Shown here: positions 1-6,214 of the stretch, in pieces
How positions within the stretch are numbered: the stretch's first letter is position 1
Layout: every line of letters starts with the position of its first letter
Source of the DNA: an uncultured Collinsella sp.
Lineage (GTDB): Bacteria; Actinomycetota; Coriobacteriia; Coriobacteriales; Coriobacteriaceae
Direction: 5' to 3'
Length of the DNA stretch: 13,157 nt
Assembly: GCA_902478935.1 (NCBI GenBank)
Contig: CABSMV010000054.1
Coordinates: forward strand, 1 to 13,157
The notes under the pieces: generated by a model
What the model saw: the letters and a program-made list of their open reading frames with translations, nothing else
Told to the model about the DNA's origin: nothing
Database searches by the model: none
Position numbers and translations under genes: made by a program

Positions 1-28
1 TGGGCTCGGAGATGTGTATAAGAGACAG
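1..28 (+). other. Nextera sequencing adapter remnant (not genomic)
   Basis: Bases 10-28 are the 19-bp Tn5 mosaic end AGATGTGTATAAGAGACAG, and bases 1-9 (TGGGCTCGG) match the part of the Nextera read-2 adapter that precedes it. The genomic sequence therefore starts at about base 29. The rph reading frame supports this: from base 31 it reads IGRSLRTVVN, as expected for RNase PH, while the 28 bases before it give no RNase PH sequence. Confidence 0.97.
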
Positions 29-465
29 TCATTGGCCGCAGCCTGCGTACCGTCGTCAACATGAAGGCGCTCGGCGAGTACACCGTCACCGTTGACTGCG
101 ATGTGATTCAGGCCGATGGCGGCACGCGTACAGCGAGCATCACCGGCGCCTGGGTGGCGCTGCACGACGCCCTCGCCATGTGGGTCGAGGCGGGCAAGAT
201 CGAGCGCATCCCGCTTATCGGCCAGGTGGCTGCCATCTCCATGGGCGTTGTCGACGGCAATACGCTGCTTGACCTCGATTATTCCGAGGACAGCCATGCC
301 GAGGTCGACATGAACCTCGTCGCCACCGACACCGGTGAGATGATCGAGCTCCAGGGTACCGGCGAGCAGGCGCCCTTCGACCGCAAGCGCCTCAACGCCC
401 TGCTCGACCTGGGCGACAAGGGTATCGCCGAGCTCATCGAGCTTCAGCGCCAAGCCCTCGCCTAA
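29..465 (+). CDS. rph: Ribonuclease PH, 5'-truncated by contig end
   Basis: This is the C-terminal part of RNase PH, the phosphorolytic 3'-5' exoribonuclease that trims tRNA 3' ends and takes part in RNA turnover in the cytoplasm. About 144 residues are visible of the usual roughly 240, so about 95 N-terminal residues are missing. The frame is open from base 31 (IGRSLRTVVN), so the ATG at 61 is an internal Met, not the start. Family hallmarks are CDVIQADGGTRTASITG at residues 13-29 counted from that Met, and the DSHAEVDMN block near residues 77-85, which lies in the phosphate and active-site region. The stop is TAA at 463-465. A repeat hairpin begins at the next base. rph followed by rdgB is a common bacterial gene order, although 141 bp separate the two here. 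Confidence 0.95.
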
Positions 466-498
466 CCTGCCAAAAAGGGACAGGTTTATTTTGGTAGG
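466..498 (+). repeat. Hairpin repeat with GGGACAGGTT loop (copy A)
   Basis: The arms CCTGCCAAAA (466-475) and TTTTGGTAGG (489-498) pair over 10 bp with one G-T wobble. The 13-base loop contains GGGACAGGTT (477-486). It begins at the base right after the rph stop codon. The same loop core recurs at 8127-8136 between different arms. A further similarity, TGCTGCGTTGAAAGGTC at 514-530, resembles TGCTGCTTAAAGGGTC at 8177-8192, so the element may be composite. There is no clean T-run, so a role as rph terminator is possible but not shown. Confidence 0.7.
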
Positions 499-606
499 TT
501 TTATCTGCTGAAATGCTGCGTTGAAAGGTCCGATCGCCTGAGAGGGAAGAGGTCAAGTGCCCAAACGCCCCTCACGCGGCTTGCTATAGAGACAAGGAGG
601 CCAGTT

Positions 607-1248
607 ATGGCACTTGAGAAGATTGACATCGACACCCTCGACCCGGCGGCGACCATCGTCGTGGCAACCGGAAACGCTCATAAGCTCACCGAGATCGAGG
701 CCATTTTGGGCAAGGTCATGCCCGAGGTTCGCTTTGTGGCGCTCGGCCAACTGGGCGATTTTGAGGACCCCGAGGAAAACGGCACGACGTTTTTGGAGAA
801 CGCCATCATCAAGGCACAGGCTGCGGTCGAGGAGACGGGCCTTATGGCCATTGCCGACGATTCCGGCTTGGTCGTCGACGCGCTGGACGGCGAGCCTGGC
901 GTGTATAGCGCGCGCTATGCGGGCGTGCACGGAGACGATGCCGCCAACAACGCCAAGCTTCTCGTGAATCTGGAGGGCGTGGCAGATGAGGATCGTACCG
1001 CGCGCTTTATGAGCGTCGTCGCGCTCATCGACACGGACGGCTTGGTCACCTATGGCGAGGGCGCCTGCGAGGGCGTTATCGCGCACGAGGGCCGCGGCGA
1101 CCATGGTTTTGGCTATGACCCGCTGTTCCTGCCTGTCGACACGCCGGGCAAGAGCATGGCCGAGCTGACGGCGGACGAGAAGAACGCCATCAGCCATCGA
1201 TTCCATGCGCTCGAGTACCTATCCGCCAAACTGACGGGCGAGGAGTAG
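607..1248 (+). CDS. rdgB: XTP/dITP diphosphatase (RdgB/HAM1 family)
   Basis: This is a non-canonical purine NTP pyrophosphatase that hydrolyses ITP, dITP and XTP to the monophosphate and PPi, keeping deaminated purines out of RNA and DNA. The 213 residues are close to the family's usual 195-205, with a short N-terminal extension. Hallmarks in order are VVATGNAHKLTEIEAIL (residues 15-31), the ADDSGLVVDALDGEPGVYSA block (about 83-102) with the catalytic acidic DDSG, GFGYDPLF, and the C-terminal KNAISHR. The ATG at 607 is set by a strong AAGGAGG (594-600) six bases upstream. The stop lies 3 bp before the dtd start, so the two are almost certainly cotranscribed and perhaps translationally coupled. 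Confidence 0.96.
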   Translation: MALEKIDIDTLDPAATIVVATGNAHKLTEIEAILGKVMPEVRFVALGQLGDFEDPEENGTTFLENAIIKAQAAVEETGLMAIADDSGLVVDALDGEPGVYSARYAGVHGDDAANNAKLLVNLEGVADEDRTARFMSVVALIDTDGLVTYGEGACEGVIAHEGRGDHGFGYDPLFLPVDTPGKSMAELTADEKNAISHRFHALEYLSAKLTGEE

Positions 1249-1251
1249 GAC

Positions 1252-1698
1252 GTGCGCGCGGTGGTGCAGCGCGTGCTCAACGCCGGCGTGACGGTCGACG
1301 GCGAGTGCGTGGGTCGCATTGGACGCGGCTACCTGGTGCTGCTGGGTGTGGGCCATGGCGATACGCGCGCTGAGGCCGATAAGCTGTGGGGCAAGCTCCG
1401 GGGCTTGCGCATTAACGAGGACGAGAACGGCAAGACGAATCTGGCGCTTGCCGATGTCGACGGTGAGGTGCTCGTGGTGTCGCAGTTCACGCTGTTTGCC
1501 GATTGCCGTCATGGTCGCCGTCCGTCCTTTACGGATGCCGGTGCGCCCGATGTTGCTAACGAGCTCTATGAGTACTTCCTGACGCTGGTGCGCGAAGATG
1601 TCGAGCATGTGGCGCACGGCATCTTCGGCGCCGACATGAAGGTCGACCTCGTCAACGACGGCCCCTTCACCATCGTCCTCGACACCGATAACCTTTAG
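1252..1698 (+). CDS. dtd: D-aminoacyl-tRNA deacylase
   Basis: DTD is a homodimeric cytoplasmic deacylase that removes D-amino acids (and misloaded glycine) from tRNA as a chiral proofreading step. The 148 residues match the usual length of about 145-150. The protein opens MRAVVQRVLNAGVTVDGE. It carries the active-site SQFTLFAD motif (residues 77-84) and the NDGPFT motif with the Gly137-Pro138 pair that inserts into the partner subunit's active site and rejects L-aminoacyl substrates. The start is GTG at 1252, three bases after the rdgB stop; the ribosome site (GAGGAG) lies inside the rdgB end. A perfect 12-bp inverted repeat begins at the base after the TAG. Confidence 0.96.
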   Translation: MRAVVQRVLNAGVTVDGECVGRIGRGYLVLLGVGHGDTRAEADKLWGKLRGLRINEDENGKTNLALADVDGEVLVVSQFTLFADCRHGRRPSFTDAGAPDVANELYEYFLTLVREDVEHVAHGIFGADMKVDLVNDGPFTIVLDTDNL

Positions 1699-1726
1699 GT
1701 TACGCGGTTTTACCAAACCGCGTAAC
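1699..1726 (+). repeat. Palindromic element, TACC loop (copy 1); possible dtd terminator
   Basis: The perfect 12-bp stem GTTACGCGGTTT (1699-1710) / AAACCGCGTAAC (1715-1726) has the tetraloop TACC. It starts immediately after the dtd stop codon. No T-run follows, so it is not a canonical intrinsic terminator, though it may protect the 3' end or stop transcription with Rho. A nearly identical copy follows lysS at 6215-6244. Confidence 0.75.
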
Positions 1727-1784
1727 AACTGGCCATGCGAGATTGTCGTCTGGTACGTATTTGGGACGGGGCTTATTTAGCTAC

Positions 1785-1814
1785 TTGCGTATGGCCACAA
1801 CAGGGTGCTATAGT
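1785..1814 (+). promoter_or_regulatory. Candidate promoter for veg-ispE
   Basis: TTGCGT (1785-1790) and TATAGT (1809-1814) are separated by 18 bp and resemble a sigma-A/sigma-70 type promoter. Transcription would start near 1820, giving a leader of about 60 bases before veg. The -10 matches the TATAGT ahead of the tRNA gene. Confidence 0.55.
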
Positions 1815-1834
1815 ATTAGAGTTTTGTCTATCTT

Positions 1835-1854
1835 AGGGGTATTATCCCCTTTTT
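1835..1854 (+). terminator. Short terminator-like hairpin in the veg leader
   Basis: AGGGG (1835-1839) and CCCCT (1846-1850) form a 5-bp stem with loop TATTAT, followed by five T (1850-1854). It lies between the candidate promoter and the veg ribosome site. It could be a weak attenuator or a leftover terminator from upstream transcription; the stem is short. Confidence 0.35.
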
Positions 1855-1881
1855 GAATTGCACCTTCTGGAGGCCCTGTTC

Positions 1882-2178
1882 ATGGAAGAGATGGAAGTCA
1901 ATCACGTCGACGACATCCACGAGAAGCTGAACGATATGGTGGGCGATCGCGTCAAGGTTAAGGCCAACATGGGCCGTACCCGCGTCGTCGAGCGCATGGG
2001 CACCATCAAGAGCGTCCACCCGGCCGTCTTCATTGTCGAGGTTGACGAGCGTCGCGGCCGCAAGTCGCGTCAGTCCTACCAGTACATCGATGTCCTCACC
2101 GGCCAGGTCGAGCTGTTCGACCCCGAGAGCGGCGAGCATATCTTTACCCCGCTCGGCAATCAGCTCGAGGAGCATTAA
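1882..2178 (+). CDS. veg: Veg family protein
   Basis: This is a small Veg-like protein of 98 residues (Bacillus subtilis Veg is about 86). In B. subtilis, Veg is highly expressed and stimulates biofilm formation; its biochemical role is unresolved, so function here is transferred by family only. The Veg core is visible: GDRVKVKANMGRTRVVERMG (residues 20-39), then HPAVFIVEVDE and SYQYIDVLTGQVEL. I chose ATG 1882 because GGAGG at 1869-1873 lies 8 bases upstream; the in-frame TTG at 1858 would put that site inside the coding region. The C-terminus is a little longer than usual. The ispE start follows after 2 bp, and veg next to ispE is also the order in Firmicutes such as B. subtilis (where sspF sits between). 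Confidence 0.88.
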   Translation: MEEMEVNHVDDIHEKLNDMVGDRVKVKANMGRTRVVERMGTIKSVHPAVFIVEVDERRGRKSRQSYQYIDVLTGQVELFDPESGEHIFTPLGNQLEEH

Positions 2179-2180
2179 CG

Positions 2181-3077
2181 GTGACCGATTGGTCCCTGAC
2201 TCTTTCCGCGCCGGCAAAGATCAACCTCTACCTGGGGGTTCATACCGAGCGCGATGACCGCGGCTACCACAGGGTCGATTCCCTGATGGCAGCCGTCGGT
2301 CTTTCCGATACCGTGACGGTCACGCCGGCGCAGGCGCTGACCGTCCAGACGGTTCCAGCATCAGATTTTCCCATGCAAAAGAATACGGCGTATCGGGCTG
2401 CGGTTGCTATGGCCGAGCATTATGGTCGCGAGGCAAACATCTGCGTGACGATTGAGAAGCGCATTCCATTGTGCGCCGGCTTGGGCGGCCCCTCGACGGA
2501 TGCGGCCGCGGTCATTGTCGCCTTGGCGGAGCTCTGGGGCATTGATCGCACCGACCCAGCGCTCGACGATATTGCGCGGGGCATTGGTGCTGACGTCCCG
2601 TTCTTTTTGCACGCGAGTCCTGCGTTCTACGTAGGTGGGGGAGACGTGCTGGCAACTGAGTACCCCGCGCTGCCCGCGACGCCCGTCGTGCTGGTCAAGC
2701 CGCGCGAGGCAAGCGTTTCGACAATTGAAGCCTATCGACGTTTTGACGAGGCCCCGGTGCCTGCGGACAAGCCCGGCGCGATAGCTTCTGCCTTGCGTGC
2801 TGGTGATGCCGAGACGGCATATGCACTCATCCATAACAACCTGGGTGTCATTTCCGCACAGATGGAGTCGCAGATTCAAACGGTCCTCGACTGGCTGCGT
2901 AAACAGGACGGAACCGTTGCTGTAGATGTGTGCGGATCGGGTGCCTGCTCGTTTGCCATTTGCGACACCGCTGCCACGGTCGAAAGGCTTGCCGATGCTG
3001 CCCAGCAAAATGGCTGGTGGGCCTGCGCGACTGAGCTTATTCCCAACACGGTTCAAATCGACGCGCCAAAGAAATAA
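2181..3077 (+). CDS. ispE: 4-diphosphocytidyl-2-C-methyl-D-erythritol kinase
   Basis: IspE is the GHMP-family kinase that phosphorylates CDP-methylerythritol with ATP in the cytoplasmic non-mevalonate (MEP) isoprenoid pathway. The 298 residues match the family. Visible motifs are PAKINLYLGV with the conserved Lys13 (residues 11-20), the ATP-binding glycine loop GLGGPSTDAA (100-109), IGADVPFF with the catalytic-type Asp138, and a C-terminal CGSGACSFAI motif. The ATP loop is odd: GGGSSD is usual, and here the third Gly is Pro104 and a Ser is Thr106. The start is GTG at 2181, with GAGGAG overlapping the veg 3' end, so ispE is likely coupled to veg. No terminator follows; the tRNA gene starts 49 bp after the stop. 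Confidence 0.96.
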   Translation: MTDWSLTLSAPAKINLYLGVHTERDDRGYHRVDSLMAAVGLSDTVTVTPAQALTVQTVPASDFPMQKNTAYRAAVAMAEHYGREANICVTIEKRIPLCAGLGGPSTDAAAVIVALAELWGIDRTDPALDDIARGIGADVPFFLHASPAFYVGGGDVLATEYPALPATPVVLVKPREASVSTIEAYRRFDEAPVPADKPGAIASALRAGDAETAYALIHNNLGVISAQMESQIQTVLDWLRKQDGTVAVDVCGSGACSFAICDTAATVERLADAAQQNGWWACATELIPNTVQIDAPKK

Positions 3078-3112
3078 AAATTTCTCTAGCACGCGGCGAA
3101 AATCTTTGTTAC

Positions 3113-3118
3113 TATAGT
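3113..3118 (+). promoter_or_regulatory. Candidate -10 box for tRNA-Pro
   Basis: TATAGT sits 8 bases upstream of the first tRNA base, so transcription would begin only one to three bases before the mature 5' end. I see no good -35 at the expected distance, so the tRNA may instead be read through from ispE. Confidence 0.35.
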
Positions 3119-3126
3119 CGAGCTAA

Positions 3127-3203
3127 CGGGTTGTGGCTCAGTTTGGTAGAGCACTGCGTTCGGGACGCAGGGGTCGCTGGTTCAAATCCAGTCAACCCGA
3201 CCA
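3127..3203 (+). tRNA. tRNA-Pro (anticodon CGG)
   Basis: This is a complete 77-base cloverleaf with an encoded CCA. The acceptor CGGGTTG (3127-3133) pairs with CAACCCG (3193-3199). The D stem is GCTC/GAGC. The anticodon stem CTGCG/CGCAG encloses the loop TTCGGGA, giving anticodon CGG, which reads the proline codon CCG. The T arm is GCTGG-TTCAAAT-CCAGT with one G-T wobble. The discriminator is A, followed by CCA at 3201-3203. It sits between ispE and its own strong terminator. Confidence 0.97.
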
Positions 3204-3214
3204 GAGCATGAGGA

Positions 3215-3242
3215 GGGACCGCTTCTTGCGGTCCCTTTTTTT
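3215..3242 (+). terminator. Intrinsic terminator after tRNA-Pro
   Basis: GGGACCGC (3215-3222) and GCGGTCCC (3228-3235) form a perfect 8-bp stem with loop TTCTT, followed by seven T. It ends the ispE/tRNA-Pro transcript. Confidence 0.93.
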
Positions 3243-3250
3243 AGCTAGTG

Positions 3251-3279
3251 TTGTGATACCGCGATACCCGCGGTATACT
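3251..3279 (+). promoter_or_regulatory. tatA promoter with inverted repeat in the spacer
   Basis: TTGTGA (3251-3256) and TATACT (3274-3279) are spaced 17 bp apart, a near-consensus housekeeping promoter. Between them lies a perfect 8-bp inverted repeat, ATACCGCG (3256-3263) / CGCGGTAT (3269-3276), with a 5-base centre. It overlaps the end of the -35 and the start of the -10, so a protein bound there would block RNA polymerase. This is a candidate operator; the regulator is unknown. Confidence 0.7.
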
Positions 3280-3315
3280 CATTCGAGCTTGTCTCGCTGT
3301 ATTGTGGAGGTCTAC

Positions 3316-3591
3316 ATGTTTGGACTGAGGGCTCCTGAGCTCATCATTATTCTCGTCGTTGTCCTGATTATCTTCGGGCCCAAGAACCTGCCGAAGCTCG
3401 GCAAGTCCCTCGGCTCTACCGTCAAGAATATCCGTGAGGGTATGGAGGGCGACGATAAGGCCGAGACCAAGCAGGCCGAGGAGGTCGTGGTCGAGCAGTC
3501 CGAGGAGGACAAGGAGATCGCTGAGCTCGAGGCCAAGCTCGCTGCTGCCAAGAAGAAGCAGGCAGAGGACAGCGACGCGGACGCAGAGTAG
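3316..3591 (+). CDS. tatA: Twin-arginine translocase subunit TatA (TatA/E family)
   Basis: TatA is the pore-forming or membrane-weakening subunit of the Tat pathway, which exports folded proteins across the cytoplasmic membrane. The 91 residues fit the family. Residues 4-20 (LRAPELIIILVVVLIIF) form the short transmembrane helix with the typical Glu8. The FGPKNLPKLG hinge (20-29) and an amphipathic helix follow to about residue 45. The tail (about 50-91) is a highly charged Glu/Lys/Ala stretch with coiled-coil character. GGAGG at 3306-3310, five bases upstream, fixes ATG 3316; the open frame extends upstream through the tRNA but that part is not coding. tatC is not in the window. The gene has its own promoter and terminator, so it is monocistronic. 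TatB cannot be fully excluded, but the short FGPKNLP form favours TatA. Confidence 0.93.
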   Translation: MFGLRAPELIIILVVVLIIFGPKNLPKLGKSLGSTVKNIREGMEGDDKAETKQAEEVVVEQSEEDKEIAELEAKLAAAKKKQAEDSDADAE

Positions 3592-3616
3592 TCCCATCCC
3601 TTTGGGGTGAGCACCT

Positions 3617-3649
3617 GACCGGCTTGCCCGCAGGCTAGCCGGTCTTTTT
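3617..3649 (+). terminator. Intrinsic terminator after tatA
   Basis: GACCGGCT (3617-3624) pairs with AGCCGGTC (3637-3644), with a smaller GCC/GGC stem inside, and five T follow at 3645-3649. It separates tatA from greA. Confidence 0.9.
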
Positions 3650-3697
3650 CGTTTTGTTGACAGTTGATTGTTTGATCAGAGTTGGGGAGATATCCGT

Positions 3698-4168
3698 ATG
3701 GACGCAAGCCAGATCGTACTGACCGCTGAGGGCCGCCAGAAGCTCGTCGAGGAGCTCGCCTGGCGTGAGGGCGATTACGCCAAGGAGATCGTCGAGGACA
3801 TCAAGGAAGCCCGCGCGTTCGGCGACCTTTCGGAGAACTCCGAGTACGATGCCGCCAAGGACAAGCAGGCCCAGAATGCTGCTCGTATCGCCGAGATCCA
3901 GGCCATTCTTGCCAACGCTCAGGTTGCTGCCACTACGGGCGATCTGACCGTCTCCATCGGTTCCACCGTTTCGCTGATTGATCCCAACGGCGAGGTCATG
4001 GAAGTCACGCTCGTTGGTACCACCGAGACCAACTCGCTCGAGCACAAGATTTCCAACGAGTCTCCGGTCGGTCACGCCATCATCGGTCACGGCGAGGGCG
4101 ACTCCGTCGAGGTCGTTACGCCTTCCGGCAAGACTCGCGTCTACACCATCGCCAAGATCGCACGCTAG
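3698..4168 (+). CDS. greA: Transcription elongation factor GreA
   Basis: GreA enters the RNA polymerase secondary channel and stimulates cleavage of backtracked transcripts. The 156 residues match the family (about 158). The N-terminal coiled coil (about 10-75) carries the tip motif ARAFGDLSENSEYDAAK (38-54) with the acidic Asp43 and Glu46 that act at the polymerase active site. The C-terminal FKBP-like domain (about 80-156) ends with the typical SPVGHAIIGHGEGD and TPSGKTRVYTI motifs. The start is ATG 3698, with GGGGAG at 3684-3689. A TTGACA (3657-3662) could be a -35, but no matching -10 is visible at 16-18 bp. lysS follows after a 79-bp gap holding a terminator-like hairpin. Confidence 0.96.
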   Translation: MDASQIVLTAEGRQKLVEELAWREGDYAKEIVEDIKEARAFGDLSENSEYDAAKDKQAQNAARIAEIQAILANAQVAATTGDLTVSIGSTVSLIDPNGEVMEVTLVGTTETNSLEHKISNESPVGHAIIGHGEGDSVEVVTPSGKTRVYTIAKIAR

Positions 4169-4172
4169 ACCA

Positions 4173-4229
4173 CGGTCCCGCGTAAAGGTATGTTTTCGCT
4201 CCCTGGGACCGAATCCTGGGGAGCGTTTT
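4173..4229 (+). terminator. greA terminator or lysS leader attenuator with alternative stem
   Basis: CGCTCCC (4197-4203) pairs with GGGAGCG (4219-4225), followed by TTTT and then AGTTT, a terminator-like hairpin only 18 bases before the lysS start. A second perfect 7-bp pairing, CGGTCCC (4173-4179) with GGGACCG (4205-4211), would trap the left arm of the terminator in its loop, so the two stems cannot form together without a pseudoknot. That is the layout of an attenuator, but a plain terminator with partial read-through is also possible. Confidence 0.6.
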
Positions 4230-4247
4230 AGTTTGAGGAGCTAACTT

Positions 4248-6212
4248 ATGGCAGAGAACCAGAACGCCGCCGATCAGGCATCGACGCTCAACGACGAGCG
4301 CGCCACCCGCCTGGCCAAGCGCGCCGCCCTGTTCGAGGCGGGCCAGAACCCCTATCCCGAGCACTCTGAGCTTGAGGACTACGTCGCCGATATCGAGACT
4401 AAGTACGCCGATCTTGCCGATGGTGAGGACACCGAGGATGTCGTGAAGATCGCCGGCCGTGTGGTCGCCAAGCGCGGTCAGGGCAAGATCATGTTCATCG
4501 TCGTGCGCGATGCGACTGCCGAGATTCAACTGTTCTGCCGCATCAACGACATGGACGAGGCTGCCTGGAATACGCTCAAGGCCCTCGACCTGGGCGACAT
4601 CCTGGGCGTGACCGGCGTGGTCGTGCGCACCCAGCGCGGCCAGCTTTCCGTTGCCCCTAAGAGCGCGACCCTGCTTTCCAAGGCCGTTCGTCCGCTGCCC
4701 GAGAAGTTCCACGGTCTTTCCGACAAGGAGACCCGCTATCGCCAGCGCTATGTTGACCTGATCGCCAACGACGACGTTCGCGAGACCTTCCGTAAGCGTT
4801 CGCAGATTCTCTCCACCTTCCGTCGCTTTATGGAGTCCGACGGCTACATGGAGGTCGAGACCCCCATCCTTCAGACCATCCAGGGCGGCGCTACTGCCAA
4901 GCCGTTCATTACCCACTTCAACGCGCTCGATCAGGAGTGCTACCTGCGTATTGCCACCGAGCTGCACCTCAAGCGCTGCATCGTCGGTGGTTTTGAGCGC
5001 GTGTTCGAGATCGGCCGCATCTTCCGTAACGAGGGCATGGACCTCACCCACAACCCCGAGTTCACCACGATGGAGGCCTACCGTGCCTTCTCCGACCTCG
5101 AGGGCATGAAGGCGCTCGCCCAGGGCGTCATTAAGGCGGCTAACAAGGCCATCGGCAACCCCGAGGTCATCGAGTACCAGGGCCAGACCATCGACCTTTC
5201 TGGTGAGTGGGCCAGCCGTCCCATGACCGACATCGTCTCCGATGTGCTCGGCAAGCAGGTCACCATCGACACGCCGGTCGAGGAGCTTGCTTCCGCCGCG
5301 CGCGAGAAGGGCCTGGAGATTAAGCCCGAGTGGACCGCCGGCAAGATTATCGCCGAGATCTACGATGAGCTGGGCGAGGACACCATCGTCAACCCGACCT
5401 TCGTGTGCGATTACCCCATCGAGGTCAGCCCGCTTGCCAAGCGTTTTGAGGACGACCCGCGCCTGACGCACCGCTTTGAGCTGGTCATCGCCGGCCACGA
5501 GTACGCCAACGCATTCTCCGAGCTCAACGACCCGGTCGACCAGGCTGAGCGCTTTGCTGCCCAGATGGCCGAGAAGGCCGGCGGCGACGATGAGGCTATG
5601 GAGTATGACGAGGACTACGTGCGCGCCCTCGAGTACGGTATGCCTCCCGCGGGCGGCATCGGCATCGGCATCGATCGCGTGGTCATGCTGCTTACCAACC
5701 AGGCTTCCATCCGCGACGTGCTACTGTTCCCGCACATGAAGCCCGAGAAGGGTTTCCAGTCCGGTGCCGCTGCCGCCAAGGCTGCCGAGGCCGGCAACGC
5801 CGCGAGCCCATTCGTTAAGTCGCTTAAGCCCACGCTCGATTACTCCAAGATCGCCGTTGAGCCGCTGTTTGAGGAGTTCGTCGACTTTGATACCTTCTCC
5901 AAGAGCGATTTCCGCGCTGTGAAGGTCAAGGCATGCGAGGCCGTCAAGAAGTCCAAGAAGCTGCTGAACTTTACGCTCGACGACGGCACCGGCACCGACC
6001 GCACCATCCTCTCCGGTATTCACGCTTATTACGAGCCCGAGGACCTGGTTGGCAAGACCTTGCTCGCCATCACCAACCTGCCTCCGCGCAAGATGATGGG
6101 TATTCCCAGCTGCGGCATGCTGATCAGCGCTGTCCACGAGGAGGAGGGCGAGGAACGCCTCAACCTGATCCAACTCGACGCCTCCATCCCCGCCGGCGCA
6201 AAGATGTACTAG
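4248..6212 (+). CDS. lysS: Lysyl-tRNA synthetase (class II) with C-terminal tRNA-binding domain
   Basis: LysRS charges tRNA-Lys with lysine using ATP in the cytoplasm. At 654 residues it is about 150 longer than a standard bacterial class II enzyme. Residues about 60-160 form the anticodon-binding OB fold. The class II core follows: motif 1 FMESDGYMEVETPIL (194-208), motif 2 FEIGRIFRNEGMDLTHNPEF (from about 253) and motif 3 GIGIGIDRVVML (about 469-480). The standard protein would end near FPHMKPE (about 494-500). Then comes an Ala-rich linker and, from about 543 to the end, a Trbp111/EMAPII-like OB fold as at the C-terminus of many MetRS. Its signs are FDTFSKSDFRAVKVKACEAV, SKKLLNFTLDDGTG, ILSGIHAYYEPEDLVGK, NLPPRKMMGIPSCGMLISA and a closing PAGAKMY. 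It is one continuous frame. The start ATG 4248 has GAGGAG at 4235-4240. Confidence 0.97.
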   Translation: MAENQNAADQASTLNDERATRLAKRAALFEAGQNPYPEHSELEDYVADIETKYADLADGEDTEDVVKIAGRVVAKRGQGKIMFIVVRDATAEIQLFCRINDMDEAAWNTLKALDLGDILGVTGVVVRTQRGQLSVAPKSATLLSKAVRPLPEKFHGLSDKETRYRQRYVDLIANDDVRETFRKRSQILSTFRRFMESDGYMEVETPILQTIQGGATAKPFITHFNALDQECYLRIATELHLKRCIVGGFERVFEIGRIFRNEGMDLTHNPEFTTMEAYRAFSDLEGMKALAQGVIKAANKAIGNPEVIEYQGQTIDLSGEWASRPMTDIVSDVLGKQVTIDTPVEELASAAREKGLEIKPEWTAGKIIAEIYDELGEDTIVNPTFVCDYPIEVSPLAKRFEDDPRLTHRFELVIAGHEYANAFSELNDPVDQAERFAAQMAEKAGGDDEAMEYDEDYVRALEYGMPPAGGIGIGIDRVVMLLTNQASIRDVLLFPHMKPEKGFQSGAAAAKAAEAGNAASPFVKSLKPTLDYSKIAVEPLFEEFVDFDTFSKSDFRAVKVKACEAVKKSKKLLNFTLDDGTGTDRTILSGIHAYYEPEDLVGKTLLAITNLPPRKMMGIPSCGMLISAVHEEEGEERLNLIQLDASIPAGAKMY

Positions 6213-6214
6213 GG

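Noticed and set aside
581..590. TTGCTATAGA as a -10 region for rdgB
   Set aside because: The start point would fall about at the ribosome site, and no -35 is visible at 16-18 bp.
553..1206. A 217-codon - strand frame opposite rdgB
   Set aside because: rdgB on the + strand has all family motifs and a strong ribosome site; the antisense frame has none.
3133..3315. In-frame upstream extension of tatA from TTG 3133
   Set aside because: It runs through the tRNA-Pro gene, its terminator and the tatA promoter. The ATG at 3316 has a good ribosome site and starts the typical TatA N-terminus.
4169..4247. Possible T-box riboswitch before lysS (TGGGACC at 4204-4210 resembles the TGGNACC core)
   Set aside because: The gap is only 79 bp, too short for stem I and the specifier loop, and the complementary strand lies upstream of the core instead of in a downstream terminator arm.
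4116..5498. A 460-codon open frame on the - strand
   Set aside because: It is antisense to greA and lysS, has low-complexity Leu/Gly/Asp/Val composition, and crosses the greA-lysS gap. It is a codon-bias shadow.
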